DNA of 64,000 nt from an uncultured Sulfitobacter sp. (lineage in GTDB: Bacteria; Pseudomonadota; Alphaproteobacteria; Rhodobacterales; Rhodobacteraceae): positions 1-64,000 of the forward strand of contig CAJJCJ010000007.1 in the NCBI GenBank assembly GCA_905182645.1. Direction: 5' to 3'. Below, one piece after another: positions 47,501 through 57,708 of the stretch (its first letter is position 1; every line of letters begins with the position of its first letter). The position numbers and the translations under genes were made by a program. A model generated the notes under the pieces. That model saw only the letters and a list, made by a program, of their open reading frames with translations, was not told the DNA's origin and made no database searches.

Positions 47501-49817
47501 CAGAAGCTGGTCGAAATAGTCACGTCAAAGCTCTTGGGCTTGTCAAATGCCTGGGCGTCCAAAGTTTCGGTAAAGTTGAAACGCAGCGGACCGATTGGCG
47601 TATCCCAGAACACTGACAAACCGGCAACTGCGCGGCCTGTAAAATCGTCGTACAACACCGTGTCGGCGGGAACCGCACGGCCAATATCCCAAACCGAGCC
47701 ATAGTCGATGAACGCCCCACCCGAGATGCCATATTCGCTTGGCAAACCAATTGGGAACTCTGCTTCAAGACGGGCAACCGCAAACACGTTCCCACCAAGC
47801 GCATCATCGGTCACAGCGTCAGCGTCGCGTGGACCAATGCCGCCGGCTCAAACCCACGCATCTGGCGGCTTCCAAGGAAAAAGCGATCCGTAATCCGGCT
47901 TTGCCCCTTGGTATAATCCAAATAGCCGCCTTCAATCGTGGCACGCAACGTGACCTCTTCGTTTAAAACCTTAGTTTCAGCAGCGGCCAACGCAGTTGTC
48001 TTAATGTATTGCGCATCACCAAAACTGAATTCTTGGCCAAAACGAAACACAACACCGGCATTCGGGTTCAGACCCGTGCGGCGCGTGTCAAAGCTGTAGC
48101 CATAGCCGATGGACGATGACCCAACACCACCAATAAGCCCGTCGTCAACGATTGGCGCACTCGTGGTTGTGACACCTGTAATGTCTTCATAGTTGTAGGC
48201 GTAGAAAAGTTGCAGACGACCATTTTCACTCACAGGAAATGTCAGCGACGGCTTGAACCGGAACGTTTCAGTATCATAAAGCGCATTTTCATTGTCCGTC
48301 GTGCTGTAATCCAAATTCAGCCCAAACCCAAGATCGCGGCCCAAAAACTGCGGCTCTTGAAAGCTGAATGAAAACACGCGGTTGGTTTCAGCAGTCGACA
48401 GTTGCACATTCACAGCTTGGCCACGACCAAGAAAGTTGCTTTGACGGAATGACGCAACAAGGCCAAGGCCCGTGTCGGAATTGTAATTGGCGCCAAACGA
48501 TAGCGACCCCGTGTTGCCTTCTTCAACGTCCACATAGATGATCACCTGATTGGCGCTCGACCCTTCGCGGGCCTCGACGTTGGCATTCGCAAAAAAACCA
48601 AGCGCACGGATACGTTCGGCGCTTTCACGGATCGACCTTGGGTTAAATGGATCACCCTCAACAATGCGGAACTGATTGCGCACCACGCGGTCAAGCGTCG
48701 TGTTATTGCCTTCAATATCGATGCGATCAACAAAGATACGTGGGCCGCGCACCAGCGCAAACTCAATGTCCAATGCCAGATCACGGTCGTTGCGCGTGAT
48801 ACGCGGATCAACTTGCACAAAGTTCAGACCAAGGCGCAGCGCCAACCGTTCCAAACGCGCAATCTCGCGATCCACAAGCGCAGGAGAGTAAACAGCGCCA
48901 GTCCGCAGCTTTAGCTCATCTCGGAACACCTGCGCGTCCGCTTCAGGGATGTCACTTATCAGCGTCACGTTACCAAACGTGAACTCCTGACCTTCTTGCA
49001 CGTTAAACGTAACCAAATAGGCATCGCGTTCACGGGTTAAGGCGACATCGACGTTCTGAATTTCAAAGTCGACATATCCGCGCGAATTGTAAAAATCAGT
49101 TAGGGCGCGGCGGTCAAATGCGATCCGGTCTTCAACAAACGTATCGCGCGAAATGATGGCACGCAGAATACCCGCTTGCTTGGTCTCTAACACACGGCGA
49201 AGGCGGCCTTCGGAATAGAACCGGTTCCCAACAAAAGAAATACGCTCAATTTCGGTCACGCCTGCCTCAACGACAGTGAACACAAGATCAACGCGGTTAT
49301 CAGAACGCAGGATGATACTTGGGCGAACAATCGCGTTGATACGGCCCTTGCTTGCGTAAACTTTGGAAATTGCGGTTGTGTCACGCTCTGCTTGATCAGG
49401 GGAATAAACCCGTCGCGCTTGGGACTGCACGACGCTCAACAGATCGGCGTCACGGACCTTGGTGTTACCTTCAACGCTGATACGGTTCACAGTTGGGCGT
49501 TCAACCACACTAATCACAAGGGTGCGGCCACGCGGGGTCACATCGACGTTTTCAAACAAACCAGAATTACGAATACGCTGCACTGCATCGTTCAATTCGC
49601 CGGCAGTAACAGATGTCCCGCGACTGATTCCCGCAAAAGATAGGATCGTTCCGTCCTCAACCCGCTGGTTTCCGTCGATTTGAACGGCATTGAAGACGTA
49701 TGATTGGGCACTTGCATAAGTGGCAAAAATCGCGCCAAACCCCAGAAACAAAACAAATAAAAGGCGCTGTAAGAGCGTTGCGTTTTGCGCTGCAGCGCGT
49801 GTTTGGACACGGTTCAT
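47500..49817 (-). CDS. bamA: Outer membrane protein assembly factor BamA, frame broken by an apparent one-base deletion
   Basis: Core of the BAM machine that inserts beta-barrel proteins. A signal peptide ends at YASAQS; five POTRA domains fill residues about 38-430 (VQIDGNQRVEDGTILS begins the first), and the barrel follows. At about 47840-47847 the strand reads GAGCCGGCGGCATTGG where GAGCCGGGCGGCATTGG is expected; as given, the frame ends at 47811 after FEPAALVHATLTL. Restoring one G gives the conserved FEPGGIGPRDADAVTDD and continues through VFAVARLEAEFPIGLPSEYG to a C-terminal ISTSF with the barrel signal Phe, total about 772 residues, the normal length. BamA is essential, so a read error is likely. 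Confidence 0.93.
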
Positions 49818-49889
49818 TTCAATCGCCTGTTTTTAAATACCTGTTACCCTTTGAGTTACCCATTCTGGCGGGTGATGTCAAAACGAACA

Positions 49890-49911
49890 AACGCGCCACA
49901 ATGGGCGCGTT
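49890..49911 (-). terminator. Hairpin downstream of the 35-residue gene, before bamA
   Basis: AACGCGCC (49890-49897) pairs with GGCGCGTT (49904-49911). On the minus strand a T-rich stretch follows (TTTGTTCGTTTT), so it may partly terminate transcripts from rseP and the small gene, leaving bamA to its own promoter in 49818-49889. Confidence 0.5.
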
Positions 49912-49960
49912 TTTACTTGTATCGTTAGGACTGTTACAGACGTCAGATCAGCGCGATGTA

Positions 49961-50068
49961 CTATCCGACATAAAGTGCGCCAACAAGTGCGGCGATCATC
50001 ATCACACGATCAACATTCAAGCTGACCAGAAAAGTCAGACCTTTATATCCACTGTTTAGCGCTTGCAT
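49961..50068 (-). CDS. 35-residue hydrophobic protein between rseP and bamA
   Basis: The ATG at 50068 is preceded by AAGGAG with nine bases between, an excellent ribosome binding site. The product has a polar start (MQALNSGYKGLTFLVSLN) followed by one short membrane segment (MMIAALVGALYVG). No function is known to me. It stands alone in the 326-base gap between rseP and bamA. An earlier ATG at 50073 yields only four more codons before a stop. Confidence 0.6.
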   Translation of the reverse strand: MQALNSGYKGLTFLVSLNVDRVMMIAALVGALYVG

Positions 50069-50143
50069 CTCATATCACTCCTTCTGCGATACTAAATACT
50101 TAACGACCAATCATGGCGCGATTGTGGCAGACCTATGTCAGCA

Positions 50144-51469
50144 TCAAGGGCAAAGCACCAAATCGTTCAACAATGCAAAGACCATCATGGTACCAATCAA
50201 AGCGACGCCCATCATCATCAGTACATTAAGTGCCTTTTCTGATGGCTTGCGGCGAAACACAGCCTCGTAGGCGTGGAACACCAAGTGCCCACCGTCCAAA
50301 ACCGGGATCGGGAACAAATTTATCATGCCCACAGCAGCCGACAACATACCAAGGAACCAAATGAAATCGTTGGCCCCCTGAGCCGCCATCGACCCACTGG
50401 TCTGCGCAATCGCTACGGGACCGGACAGGTTGCAGCTTGAAATTTTGCCAGACGCAATATGCCACATACCTGAAAGCGACGCAGACATAACACGGTTCAA
50501 CATGGTGGCGCCATTGGTCAGCGCATCCCACGGGCCAAGCGTTTTAGTCGCAGCAGTAAAGAACGGCTCTCCTGATACACCCATAAGCCAACGGGTCTCA
50601 AACCCGCCCTCGGGCAACGGCAGGTCAACACGGCGCGGCGATAAGGTCACTTCAATGATGTCACCTGCACGCCAAACATCAAGGTCCAGCGGCGATCCAT
50701 CAGCGGCCTGCACAGCCGCAATCAACTCGCCAAACGCAACCACTGGGGTGTCATCTACGGCGACGATAACATCGTTCTTGCGCAAACCCGCATCATCCGC
50801 CGCAGACCGCGGGGTGATGCCAGACGCAGCTGGCGGCATCAAATAGGGGCCTTTGACAGTCATCGACCGGCCATCGCGCACAATTTCATAGTCAAGCGTG
50901 GCTTGAACCGGCAATTGATCGATAATCGAGTCTTCGCCACCAAACGCAACACCCTGCACGGCAATCAACTGATCACCCACCTGAAGCTCGGACACGAATG
51001 GCGCTGGCAAATCGCGCCCTTCTTCAAACGTCAAAGGGTCGCTCAGGCTGCCATTCCACATGGAGCCACCAGCAAAAATTAGCACAGCAAGGATAAAGTT
51101 GAACACAGGCCCCGCCAAAACGGTCAGCGAACGCGCCCAAAGCGGTGCACCATGCATCGACCGACGTCGATCTGCTTGCGTCACTTCGCCCGTGTCACCG
51201 ACCCCCGCCGCATCGGCATCACCAAGAAACCGGACATATCCGCCAAACGGCAGTGCCGCTATTTGCCATTTGGTACCATGTTTGTCGACGCGCGACCCAA
51301 GCACGGGGCCAAAACCAAGGCTGAACACTTCCGCATGGATGCCGCACCAGCGGCCCACAATATAATGTCCATATTCATGGATCGCGACGATAATCGACAA
51401 TGCGACCACAAATGCGATCAACGTAAAGGCAGTGCCACCCAGTGACGGCAATACTTGCGAAAAATCCAA
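50144..51469 (-). CDS. rseP: Site-2 protease RseP
   Basis: An inner-membrane zinc metalloprotease that cuts anti-sigma factors and remnant signal peptides inside the membrane. The zinc site HEYGH is at residues 31-35 with the chosen start, the PDZ region follows (GLRKNDVIVAVDDTPVV), and FPIPVLDGGHLVF supplies the third ligand. TTG at 51469, just after the dxr stop and behind GGGA, gives MDFSQVLPSLGGTAF, the usual family length and start; ATG at 51499 inside dxr is the alternative. The full protein is then 441 residues. Confidence 0.93.
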   Translation of the reverse strand: MDFSQVLPSLGGTAFTLIAFVVALSIIVAIHEYGHYIVGRWCGIHAEVFSLGFGPVLGSRVDKHGTKWQIAALPFGGYVRFLGDADAAGVGDTGEVTQADRRRSMHGAPLWARSLTVLAGPVFNFILAVLIFAGGSMWNGSLSDPLTFEEGRDLPAPFVSELQVGDQLIAVQGVAFGGEDSIIDQLPVQATLDYEIVRDGRSMTVKGPYLMPPAASGITPRSAADDAGLRKNDVIVAVDDTPVVAFGELIAAVQAADGSPLDLDVWRAGDIIEVTLSPRRVDLPLPEGGFETRWLMGVSGEPFFTAATKTLGPWDALTNGATMLNRVMSASLSGMWHIASGKISSCNLSGPVAIAQTSGSMAAQGANDFIWFLGMLSAAVGMINLFPIPVLDGGHLVFHAYEAVFRRKPSEKALNVLMMMGVALIGTMMVFALLNDLVLCP

Positions 51470-51473
51470 TATT

Positions 51474-52643
51474 TTATCCCAGTTTAGCGACGGCTTCATC
51501 GGCACGAATACGCGACAAAGCATCAATATGCATTACATTATCTAAGCTAAATTGGGCATTTTGCAGCCCGTCATTGGCCGACATTTTGTTAATCGTCATT
51601 TCAACGATGCGGGCCATGTCCAAAAATCCGATACGGCCATCAATAAACAAATCTAGCGCACGCTCTTTGGCGGCGTTAAACACAGCGCCCGCAAGCCCGC
51701 CGATTTCCATGACATCAGCGGCCAACCGCAACGCAGGAAACCGGACCGGATCAGGATGCTCGAAACTCAGCGACCCAATATTAGCGAGATTAAGCCGTTC
51801 TACTGGCACATGCCCGCGCGCAGGCCAATGCAACGCATAGCCAATTGCGTGACGCATATCAGGTGGTCCAACATGCGCCATCAGCGCACCATCGGTAAAA
51901 CCAACCAGCGCATGAATAAGGCTTTCGCGGTGTACCAGCACTTCAATTTTCGCCGGATCAATACCAAAAAACTCTTTGGTTTCAATCAGCTCCATACCCT
52001 TGTTAAACATAGACGCGCTATCTACCGTGATCCGCTGACCCATATCCCAATTGGGATGCGTTGACGCTTGCGCGAGCGTGGCCCCAGCTAGATCATCCAG
52101 CGACCAATCGCGAAATGCACCACCAGATGCAGTTATGATAATCCGCTCAACAGCGGCTATATCTTCACCCACAAGCGCTTGAAAAACGGCAGAATGTTCA
52201 CTGTCGACAGGTAAAATCGTGGCGCCATGCGCCGCTGCAGTCTCCATCAACAACGGGCCCGCCGTCACCAACGATTCCTTATTGGCCAACGCCAATGTCT
52301 GCCCCTGCTCCAACGCCTTCAGGCCCGGAATTAGCCCCGCAGCCCCAACAATTGCGGACAATGCCCAATCAGCAGGTCGGCTTGCGACCTCGTCAATTGC
52401 ACTATCCCCACTGGCGACCTCAATCCCTGAACCAGCCAATAACTCTTTAAGATCATTGTGTAATTCACCGTGACAGGTCACAGCCACATCCGCGTTTAAC
52501 ACAACCGCGTCCTTGGCAAGCTGCGCAATATTACGTCCGCCCGTCAATGCCACAACGTCATAGTCGTCAGGCGCGCGCGCAATCAGATCAAGGGCGCTTT
52601 GCCCAACAGATCCAGTTGCGCCGAAAACAGTCACACGTCTCAA
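51474..52643 (-). CDS. dxr: 1-deoxy-D-xylulose 5-phosphate reductoisomerase
   Basis: A 389-residue NADPH enzyme that makes 2-C-methyl-D-erythritol 4-phosphate, the step before IspD. The Rossmann motif GATGSVGQSALDLI, ALANKESLVTAGPLL, the metal site LPVDSEHSAVFQAL, ITASGGAFRDW and NKGMELIETKEFF are diagnostic. The start is a TTG at 52643 that overlaps the cdsA stop (TTGA), giving MRRVTVFGATGSVG. Confidence 0.96.
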   Translation of the reverse strand: MRRVTVFGATGSVGQSALDLIARAPDDYDVVALTGGRNIAQLAKDAVVLNADVAVTCHGELHNDLKELLAGSGIEVASGDSAIDEVASRPADWALSAIVGAAGLIPGLKALEQGQTLALANKESLVTAGPLLMETAAAHGATILPVDSEHSAVFQALVGEDIAAVERIIITASGGAFRDWSLDDLAGATLAQASTHPNWDMGQRITVDSASMFNKGMELIETKEFFGIDPAKIEVLVHRESLIHALVGFTDGALMAHVGPPDMRHAIGYALHWPARGHVPVERLNLANIGSLSFEHPDPVRFPALRLAADVMEIGGLAGAVFNAAKERALDLFIDGRIGFLDMARIVEMTINKMSANDGLQNAQFSLDNVMHIDALSRIRADEAVAKLG

Positions 52644-53440
52644 AAATGGACACCGGGGATGTTAAACAATGCACTAGCAACCAGCACAAACAACGCAGCC
52701 CCGAGCAACGCATCAAAGCGGTCAAACAACCCGCCGTGGCCAGGAATTAAGGTCGAACTGTCCTTGGCCTTCATCCGGCGCTTTAACGCGCTTTCGGCAA
52801 TATCGCCCATTTGACTGGCAAACGACAACACCATCGACATAACGATGATCGAAAGTTCCGCATTGGTGAACAGCCTAAAGACAAAGCCAACAATCCCTGC
52901 CCCGACCCAGCCCGCAGTCGTGCCGGACCATGTTTTCTTGGGACTAATTGACGGCCAAAATTTCGGCCCACCAAAGGTACGGCCAGCAAAATATCCAAAA
53001 ACATCGGTGATAATGACAACAGACATCAACCAAAGCAGCCAAACAAACCCGAAATCAGCGCGGAAATGGATCAAACCGTATCCAGCGACAGGTATGACCA
53101 ATGCAAACAGGAAAAACGCAGTGCGCTCAACTTTAAGCTGGCTGGCACCAACAAAAGGGACGATCAAAAATAAGGCAAGCGCCCAAGACTCCGTCACCGC
53201 TAACTGCCCAGACATCACAGATGCGGTTAACGTGGTCATCAACATGCCCGGTGTCGGGCGATCAGGCGCGATCATCATCCAAAGTTCCCAGATCATCACA
53301 GCAGTGACAAACACCACCAACATCTGGAACCAAACACCACCAAGCACGATGCCAATGGCACCAACCACGATCATAGCAATACTTGATACGATCCGAACGG
53401 TCAGATCATCCCAGCTGCTGGATTTTACAGGATCTGCCAC
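52640..53440 (-). CDS. cdsA: Phosphatidate cytidylyltransferase
   Basis: A 266-residue membrane enzyme that makes CDP-diacylglycerol, precursor of all the cell's phospholipids. It has about seven hydrophobic segments and the full C-terminal signature: ESALKRRMKAKDSSTLIPGH followed by GGLFDRFDAL. It lies three bases after uppS and overlaps dxr, so it is part of the coupled envelope run. Confidence 0.95.
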   Translation of the reverse strand: MADPVKSSSWDDLTVRIVSSIAMIVVGAIGIVLGGVWFQMLVVFVTAVMIWELWMMIAPDRPTPGMLMTTLTASVMSGQLAVTESWALALFLIVPFVGASQLKVERTAFFLFALVIPVAGYGLIHFRADFGFVWLLWLMSVVIITDVFGYFAGRTFGGPKFWPSISPKKTWSGTTAGWVGAGIVGFVFRLFTNAELSIIVMSMVLSFASQMGDIAESALKRRMKAKDSSTLIPGHGGLFDRFDALLGAALFVLVASALFNIPGVHF

Positions 53441-53443
53441 CGT

Positions 53444-54172
53444 TTACGCCATCACTGCGCCAAATCGGCGCTCGCGATTGCCGTAACGCGACAGGATCTT
53501 ACCAAATTCCTCAGCGTTGAAATCCGGCCAAAGCGTATCGACAAATTCATATTCGGCATAGGCCGTCTGCCAAAGCAGGAAATTACTAATGCGGGCCTCG
53601 CCACTGGTGCGAATAACCAAATCTGGATCGGGCAAAAACCGCGTATCAAGGAACTTTGCCAGCGTTTCCGCATCAACATCCTTAGGCGACAAACGGCCCT
53701 GTTCAACTTCAAACGCCAACCGCTGTGCCGCGCGGGTCACCTCATCGCGGCCCCCGTAATTCAACGCAATCGTCAGGTGAACCTTGTCGTTGCCCGACGT
53801 ATATAACTCAAGGTTATCCATCAACGACACCAGCTTATCATCTAGCTTTTGACGGTCACCAATAAAGCGAACGCGCACGCCGTTTTGGAACAATGCCTTG
53901 GCTTCGCGTTCAATATAACGGCGAAATAGCTTCATCAATCCAGCAACTTCGGATTGGGTACGTTTCCAGTTCTCTGTCGAAAACGCAAATATTGTCAGAT
54001 ACTTAACGCCCAAATCAGGGCAGGCTTCAACCATCTCGCCCACGCGGCGCGCACCAGCATGGTGGCCAAACAAACGCGGGCGACCGCGCTGCGTGGCCCA
54101 GCGGCCATTGCCATCCATAATGATGGCCACGTGATCGGGGCCGCCTTGGATCTCGTTGATGTCCTTGGCCAT
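53444..54172 (-). CDS. uppS: Undecaprenyl diphosphate synthase (isoprenyl transferase)
   Basis: A 242-residue cis-prenyltransferase that makes the C55 carrier lipid for peptidoglycan and O-antigen. The catalytic Asp20 is in VAIIMDGNGRWA, with FGHHAGARRV, FAFSTENWKR, ALNYGGRDEV and DLVIRTSGEARISNFLLWQ following. It draws on the isoprenoid precursors made by dxr and ispDF in this window. It sits 20 bases after frr. Confidence 0.97.
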   Translation of the reverse strand: MAKDINEIQGGPDHVAIIMDGNGRWATQRGRPRLFGHHAGARRVGEMVEACPDLGVKYLTIFAFSTENWKRTQSEVAGLMKLFRRYIEREAKALFQNGVRVRFIGDRQKLDDKLVSLMDNLELYTSGNDKVHLTIALNYGGRDEVTRAAQRLAFEVEQGRLSPKDVDAETLAKFLDTRFLPDPDLVIRTSGEARISNFLLWQTAYAEYEFVDTLWPDFNAEEFGKILSRYGNRERRFGAVMA

Positions 54173-54192
54173 AATTGTGGCCTCCCTTTGGG

Positions 54193-54756
54193 TCAGACTT
54201 GCATGATCTCGGCTTGTTTCGTCTCAAGGGTCTCATCGACCTTCTTGATATGCGCGTCGGTAATTTCCTGAACAGCACTTTCCCAGAATTTCTGGTCGTC
54301 TTCGCCCAGACCGTCAGCTTTCGCCTTTTTGATCTGGTCCATGCCATCGCGGCGCAGGTTACGCACCGAAACACGGCCACTTTCGGCGTATTGGGCAGCA
54401 ACTTTGGTCAGCTCGCGGCGGCGTTCTTCGTTCAATTCAGGGATCGGCAGCATGATGATCGTACCATTCAGCTGCGGGTTGATGCCCAAACCGCTTTCGC
54501 GGATCGCCTTTTCAACCTTACCAACAAGACCTTTGTCCCACACGTTAATCGTGACCATGCGAGGCTCGGGCACGTTGACAGTGCCGACTTGGTTGACTGG
54601 TGTCATGGACCCGTATGCGTCGACCATGATTGGTTCCAACATCGAACCAGACGCGCGACCGGTGCGCAAAGACGCCAGTTCAACACGTAGGTTTGCAATC
54701 GCACCATCCATGCGACGTTCAAGATCGTCTGTATCAAGCATAAAATCGTCGGACAT
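54193..54756 (-). CDS. frr: Ribosome recycling factor
   Basis: A 187-residue factor that, with EF-G, splits ribosomes after termination. [34 protein letters not shown] and [12 protein letters not shown] are conserved landmarks. The ATG at 54756 follows GGGGAGAG; the open frame to 54786 has no family match. It lies in the usual order pyrH-frr-uppS-cdsA. Confidence 0.97.
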   Translation of the reverse strand: MSDDFMLDTDDLERRMDGAIANLRVELASLRTGRASGSMLEPIMVDAYGSMTPVNQVGTVNVPEPRMVTINVWDKGLVGKVEKAIRESGLGINPQLNGTIIMLPIPELNEERRRELTKVAAQYAESGRVSVRNLRRDGMDQIKKAKADGLGEDDQKFWESAVQEITDAHIKKVDETLETKQAEIMQV

Positions 54757-54892
54757 AGTACTCTGCTCTCCCCTTAACGGGATCAATTAATTTTGCCTGC
54801 TATAACGCAGGTATTCATAAGATGTATAGTCAGTTCACAAACAACTCCAAAGGGAAGTTGTGCAATTATTCGTCATTTTTGCGAAAAAGCGC

Positions 54893-55618
54893 CTAACCGG
54901 ACACGCGGGTATAGGTGCCCTCGCCTGCCAAAATACCTTTGAACCCGCCTGGCTCGTCTAGGCTAAAGACGATTATCGGCAGGTTGTTATCACGCGCCAG
55001 TGCAATCGCAGAGGCATCCATGACACCCAGATGCTTTTGAAGCACTTCGTCATATGTAACTTCGTCATACCGAACAGCATCGGCATGTTTTGTAGGGTCT
55101 TTGTCGTAAACGCCATCAACCTTTGTGCCCTTTAGGATCGCTTCGCAGGCCATCTCATTGGCGCGCAGCGTCGCGGCAGTATCGGTCGTAAAATAAGGAT
55201 TACCTGTACCCGCCGCAAAGATACAAACCCGCTTTTTTTCAAGGTGGCGCACAGCGCGGCGGCGAATATATGGCTCAGCAATCTCATTCATCGTGATCGC
55301 CGAAATAACACGTGTGTGAATATTCAGCTCTTCAAGCGCGGACTGCATCGCAAGCGCGTTCATCACCGTGGCCAGCATCCCCATATAATCAGCCGTGGTG
55401 CGTTCCATGCCTTGCGCCGATCCTTGCAGACCGCGAAAGATATTACCGCCACCGATGACCATACAAATCTCAACGCCCATGTCGTGCACGATTTTTACTT
55501 CGCGTGCGATGCGTTGCACAGTCGGGGGATGCAGGCCGTAAGCGGTATCGCCCATCAGCGCCTCGCCTGAAATCTTCAACATTACCCGTTTGTATGATTT
55601 TTGTTCGGTCTCGGCCAT
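54893..55618 (-). CDS. pyrH: UMP kinase
   Basis: A 241-residue amino-acid-kinase-fold enzyme that phosphorylates UMP to [52 protein letters not shown] and [10 protein letters not shown] are diagnostic. The ATG at 55618 follows AGGGG at good spacing; the longer frame to 55711 runs into the promoter region. It heads the envelope run and is divergent from miaA across about 135 bases. The 136 bases after it, before frr, hold small hairpins but no gene. Confidence 0.97.
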   Translation of the reverse strand: MAETEQKSYKRVMLKISGEALMGDTAYGLHPPTVQRIAREVKIVHDMGVEICMVIGGGNIFRGLQGSAQGMERTTADYMGMLATVMNALAMQSALEELNIHTRVISAITMNEIAEPYIRRRAVRHLEKKRVCIFAAGTGNPYFTTDTAATLRANEMACEAILKGTKVDGVYDKDPTKHADAVRYDEVTYDEVLQKHLGVMDASAIALARDNNLPIIVFSLDEPGGFKGILAGEGTYTRVSG

Positions 55619-55753
55619 GTGCTGCCCCTTTGCGCATTGAGATGTGAACCTGTGGTAAAATGACTGAATTTCACCCCAGATACAATCCGCGATGCGGCAG
55701 ATTTTACGCAAAAAATCTAGATTACGCGCAACGATAAAGGTAAGAGCACCATT

Positions 55754-56641
55754 ATGATCGCAATTTCACCCACCACTCCCGTCTTGATTGCAGGGCCAAC
55801 AGCGTCCGGTAAATCCGCACTTGCGTTGCATATCGCCAGATCCCAAGGCGGCGTGGTGGTCAACGCGGACGCGCTACAAGTCTACGACGGCTGGCGCATA
55901 CTGACAGCGCGCCCTGATGACAGTGAATTGGCGCAGGCGGAACACGCGCTTTACGGGCATGTCCCTTATAACGCACCCTACTCTACTGGTCACTGGCTGC
56001 GCGACGTGGCACCATTGCTGGTGGGCAAACGGCCGATCATCGTCGGCGGTACAGGGCTGAACTTTATGGCACTGATCCAAGGCTTGGCGGATATCCCATC
56101 AACACCGCCCGCCCTGCGCACCACAGGCAACGACATCCCGCTTTCCACGCTATTACAACAGCTTGACGACCCAACAAAGTCACGGATCGACATCAACAAC
56201 CGGATGCGCGTTCAACGGGCTTGGGAGGTGTTGCAGGCAACGGGGCGCAGCATGGCCGATTGGCAAGACGACACGCCGCCACCATTGCTACAGCCCACCG
56301 ACGCCGTACGGATCACGCTCGATGTGCCCGTTGATTGGCTGAACGACCGGATCTCGCAACGCTTTGACCAGATGCTCGAACAAGGTGCGATAGCCGAAGC
56401 AACGGCAATGCTACCCACTTGGGACCCGTCACACCAATCATCCAAAGCCATCGGCGCCCCCGCATTAATCGCGCATCTGCGCGGCGACATGACCCTATCC
56501 GCAGCGCGCGACGCGGCCATCATTGCATCCCGACAATACGCCAAACGGCAACGAACTTGGTTCCGCTCCAAGCACGCGGATTGGGCCAAATTGGATGTTT
56601 CATCCACAGATTTGTCCACAGCTATCGCCTTCACACCCTAG
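55754..56641 (+). CDS. miaA: tRNA dimethylallyltransferase
   Basis: A 295-residue enzyme that adds dimethylallyl to A37 of tRNAs reading UNN codons. The P-loop [43 protein letters not shown] and the C-terminal [13 protein letters not shown] are typical. The length is slightly short but complete. It uses dimethylallyl diphosphate from the isoprenoid pathway. It lies alone on the plus strand. Confidence 0.96.
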   Translation: MIAISPTTPVLIAGPTASGKSALALHIARSQGGVVVNADALQVYDGWRILTARPDDSELAQAEHALYGHVPYNAPYSTGHWLRDVAPLLVGKRPIIVGGTGLNFMALIQGLADIPSTPPALRTTGNDIPLSTLLQQLDDPTKSRIDINNRMRVQRAWEVLQATGRSMADWQDDTPPPLLQPTDAVRITLDVPVDWLNDRISQRFDQMLEQGAIAEATAMLPTWDPSHQSSKAIGAPALIAHLRGDMTLSAARDAAIIASRQYAKRQRTWFRSKHADWAKLDVSSTDLSTAIAFTP

Positions 56642-56708
56642 ATTTAGGATTGTTTATTGAGACAATGCAGGTCAATCTTACGTCTAGCCGGACACCTAGG
56701 GACACCAC

Positions 56709-57484
56709 ATGCACTTGGCCACCAAACAGCTAGCGACCGCCTTAAACCCGACGTCAATCGCCCAAAACGCGGGCGCCGGACGGTGGCGGACCGAAGCAAT
56801 GCGCAGCCATGCGACACCGCGGCTTATCTACATCACCAAAGGCCAAGGGCGGATCACCGTCGCGGGGCTTACCAGCGGCTAAGGGCCCAACAACCTGATC
56901 TATGTGCCAGCACACACGATGTACGGGTTTGAATTTGGACCTTCTGTTTTTGGACAAATGCTGACGATCCCAGCGGCCATGGCGGCCGAATGGCCCGATA
57001 AGGCAATTCATTTGCGGCTGCGCGACGTGATCGCACAAAAAGAATTCGCGCATATGGTCGAAGCACTTGAACGCGAACTCAGAAACAACGGACAAAATCA
57101 TTCACGCGCAGCACACTATCACCTTGGCCTGCTTTCGGTTTTCTTTGATCGGCAATTGGATCAAGCAGCGGCCGACACCCACACAGCGCGGACAAAAACC
57201 AGTGCGGCTCGGCTTGTGGCGGCGTTCACCGATCTGATTGAACGGGACTACCGCAAGGACCACGGCGTGTCGGACTATGCGACGGCGCTGGGCGTGACCG
57301 CGTGAACTATGAAGCTTGCATTCTTTTGCGCGAAACACGCACCCCCGTAAACGAAATCGCGGCACAGCTTGGCTTCACAAGCGCGGCCTATTTCGCGCGC
57401 AGCTTTTCGGCGCAAACCGGCACAACGCCAAGCGACTTTCGCAAGCGCGGTGCTGCAATGCAGCAAAACAGAATGCTGCCTTAG
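56709..57484 (+). pseudogene. AraC-family transcriptional regulator, broken
   Basis: The frame starts at ATG 56709, has a cupin-like sensing domain (TPRLIYITKGQGRITVAG), and is cut by TAA at 56880-56882, directly before GPNNLIYVPAHTMYGFEFG in the same frame. It then runs on to 57305 (SAARLVAAFTDLIERDYRKD). The C-terminal HTH half (RTPVNEIAAQLGFTSAAYFA and FSAQTGTTPSDFRKR) appears in another frame from about 57302, with roughly 25 expected residues missing at the join. A nonsense codon plus a deletion make this a clear pseudogene. It may once have controlled the transporter operon that follows. Confidence 0.85.
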
Positions 57485-57708
57485 TGGCTTGCGACCACAG
57501 ACACCTGCCAACCCACAATGTCGCAAATGACCCATCCATATGTCGCAAAATTGATAAATTTAGACAATGCGTGCATTGACCTATGGATCAAAACAATGCG
57601 CTATTGCATGTATCTGAACCGCGTTAGGAGGAGTGCGTGCCAGACAGGCGCAATAATCATTCCGAAATATGCCGCTCACAAGATATAAAGTTTCACAGGG
57701 AGAGACGA

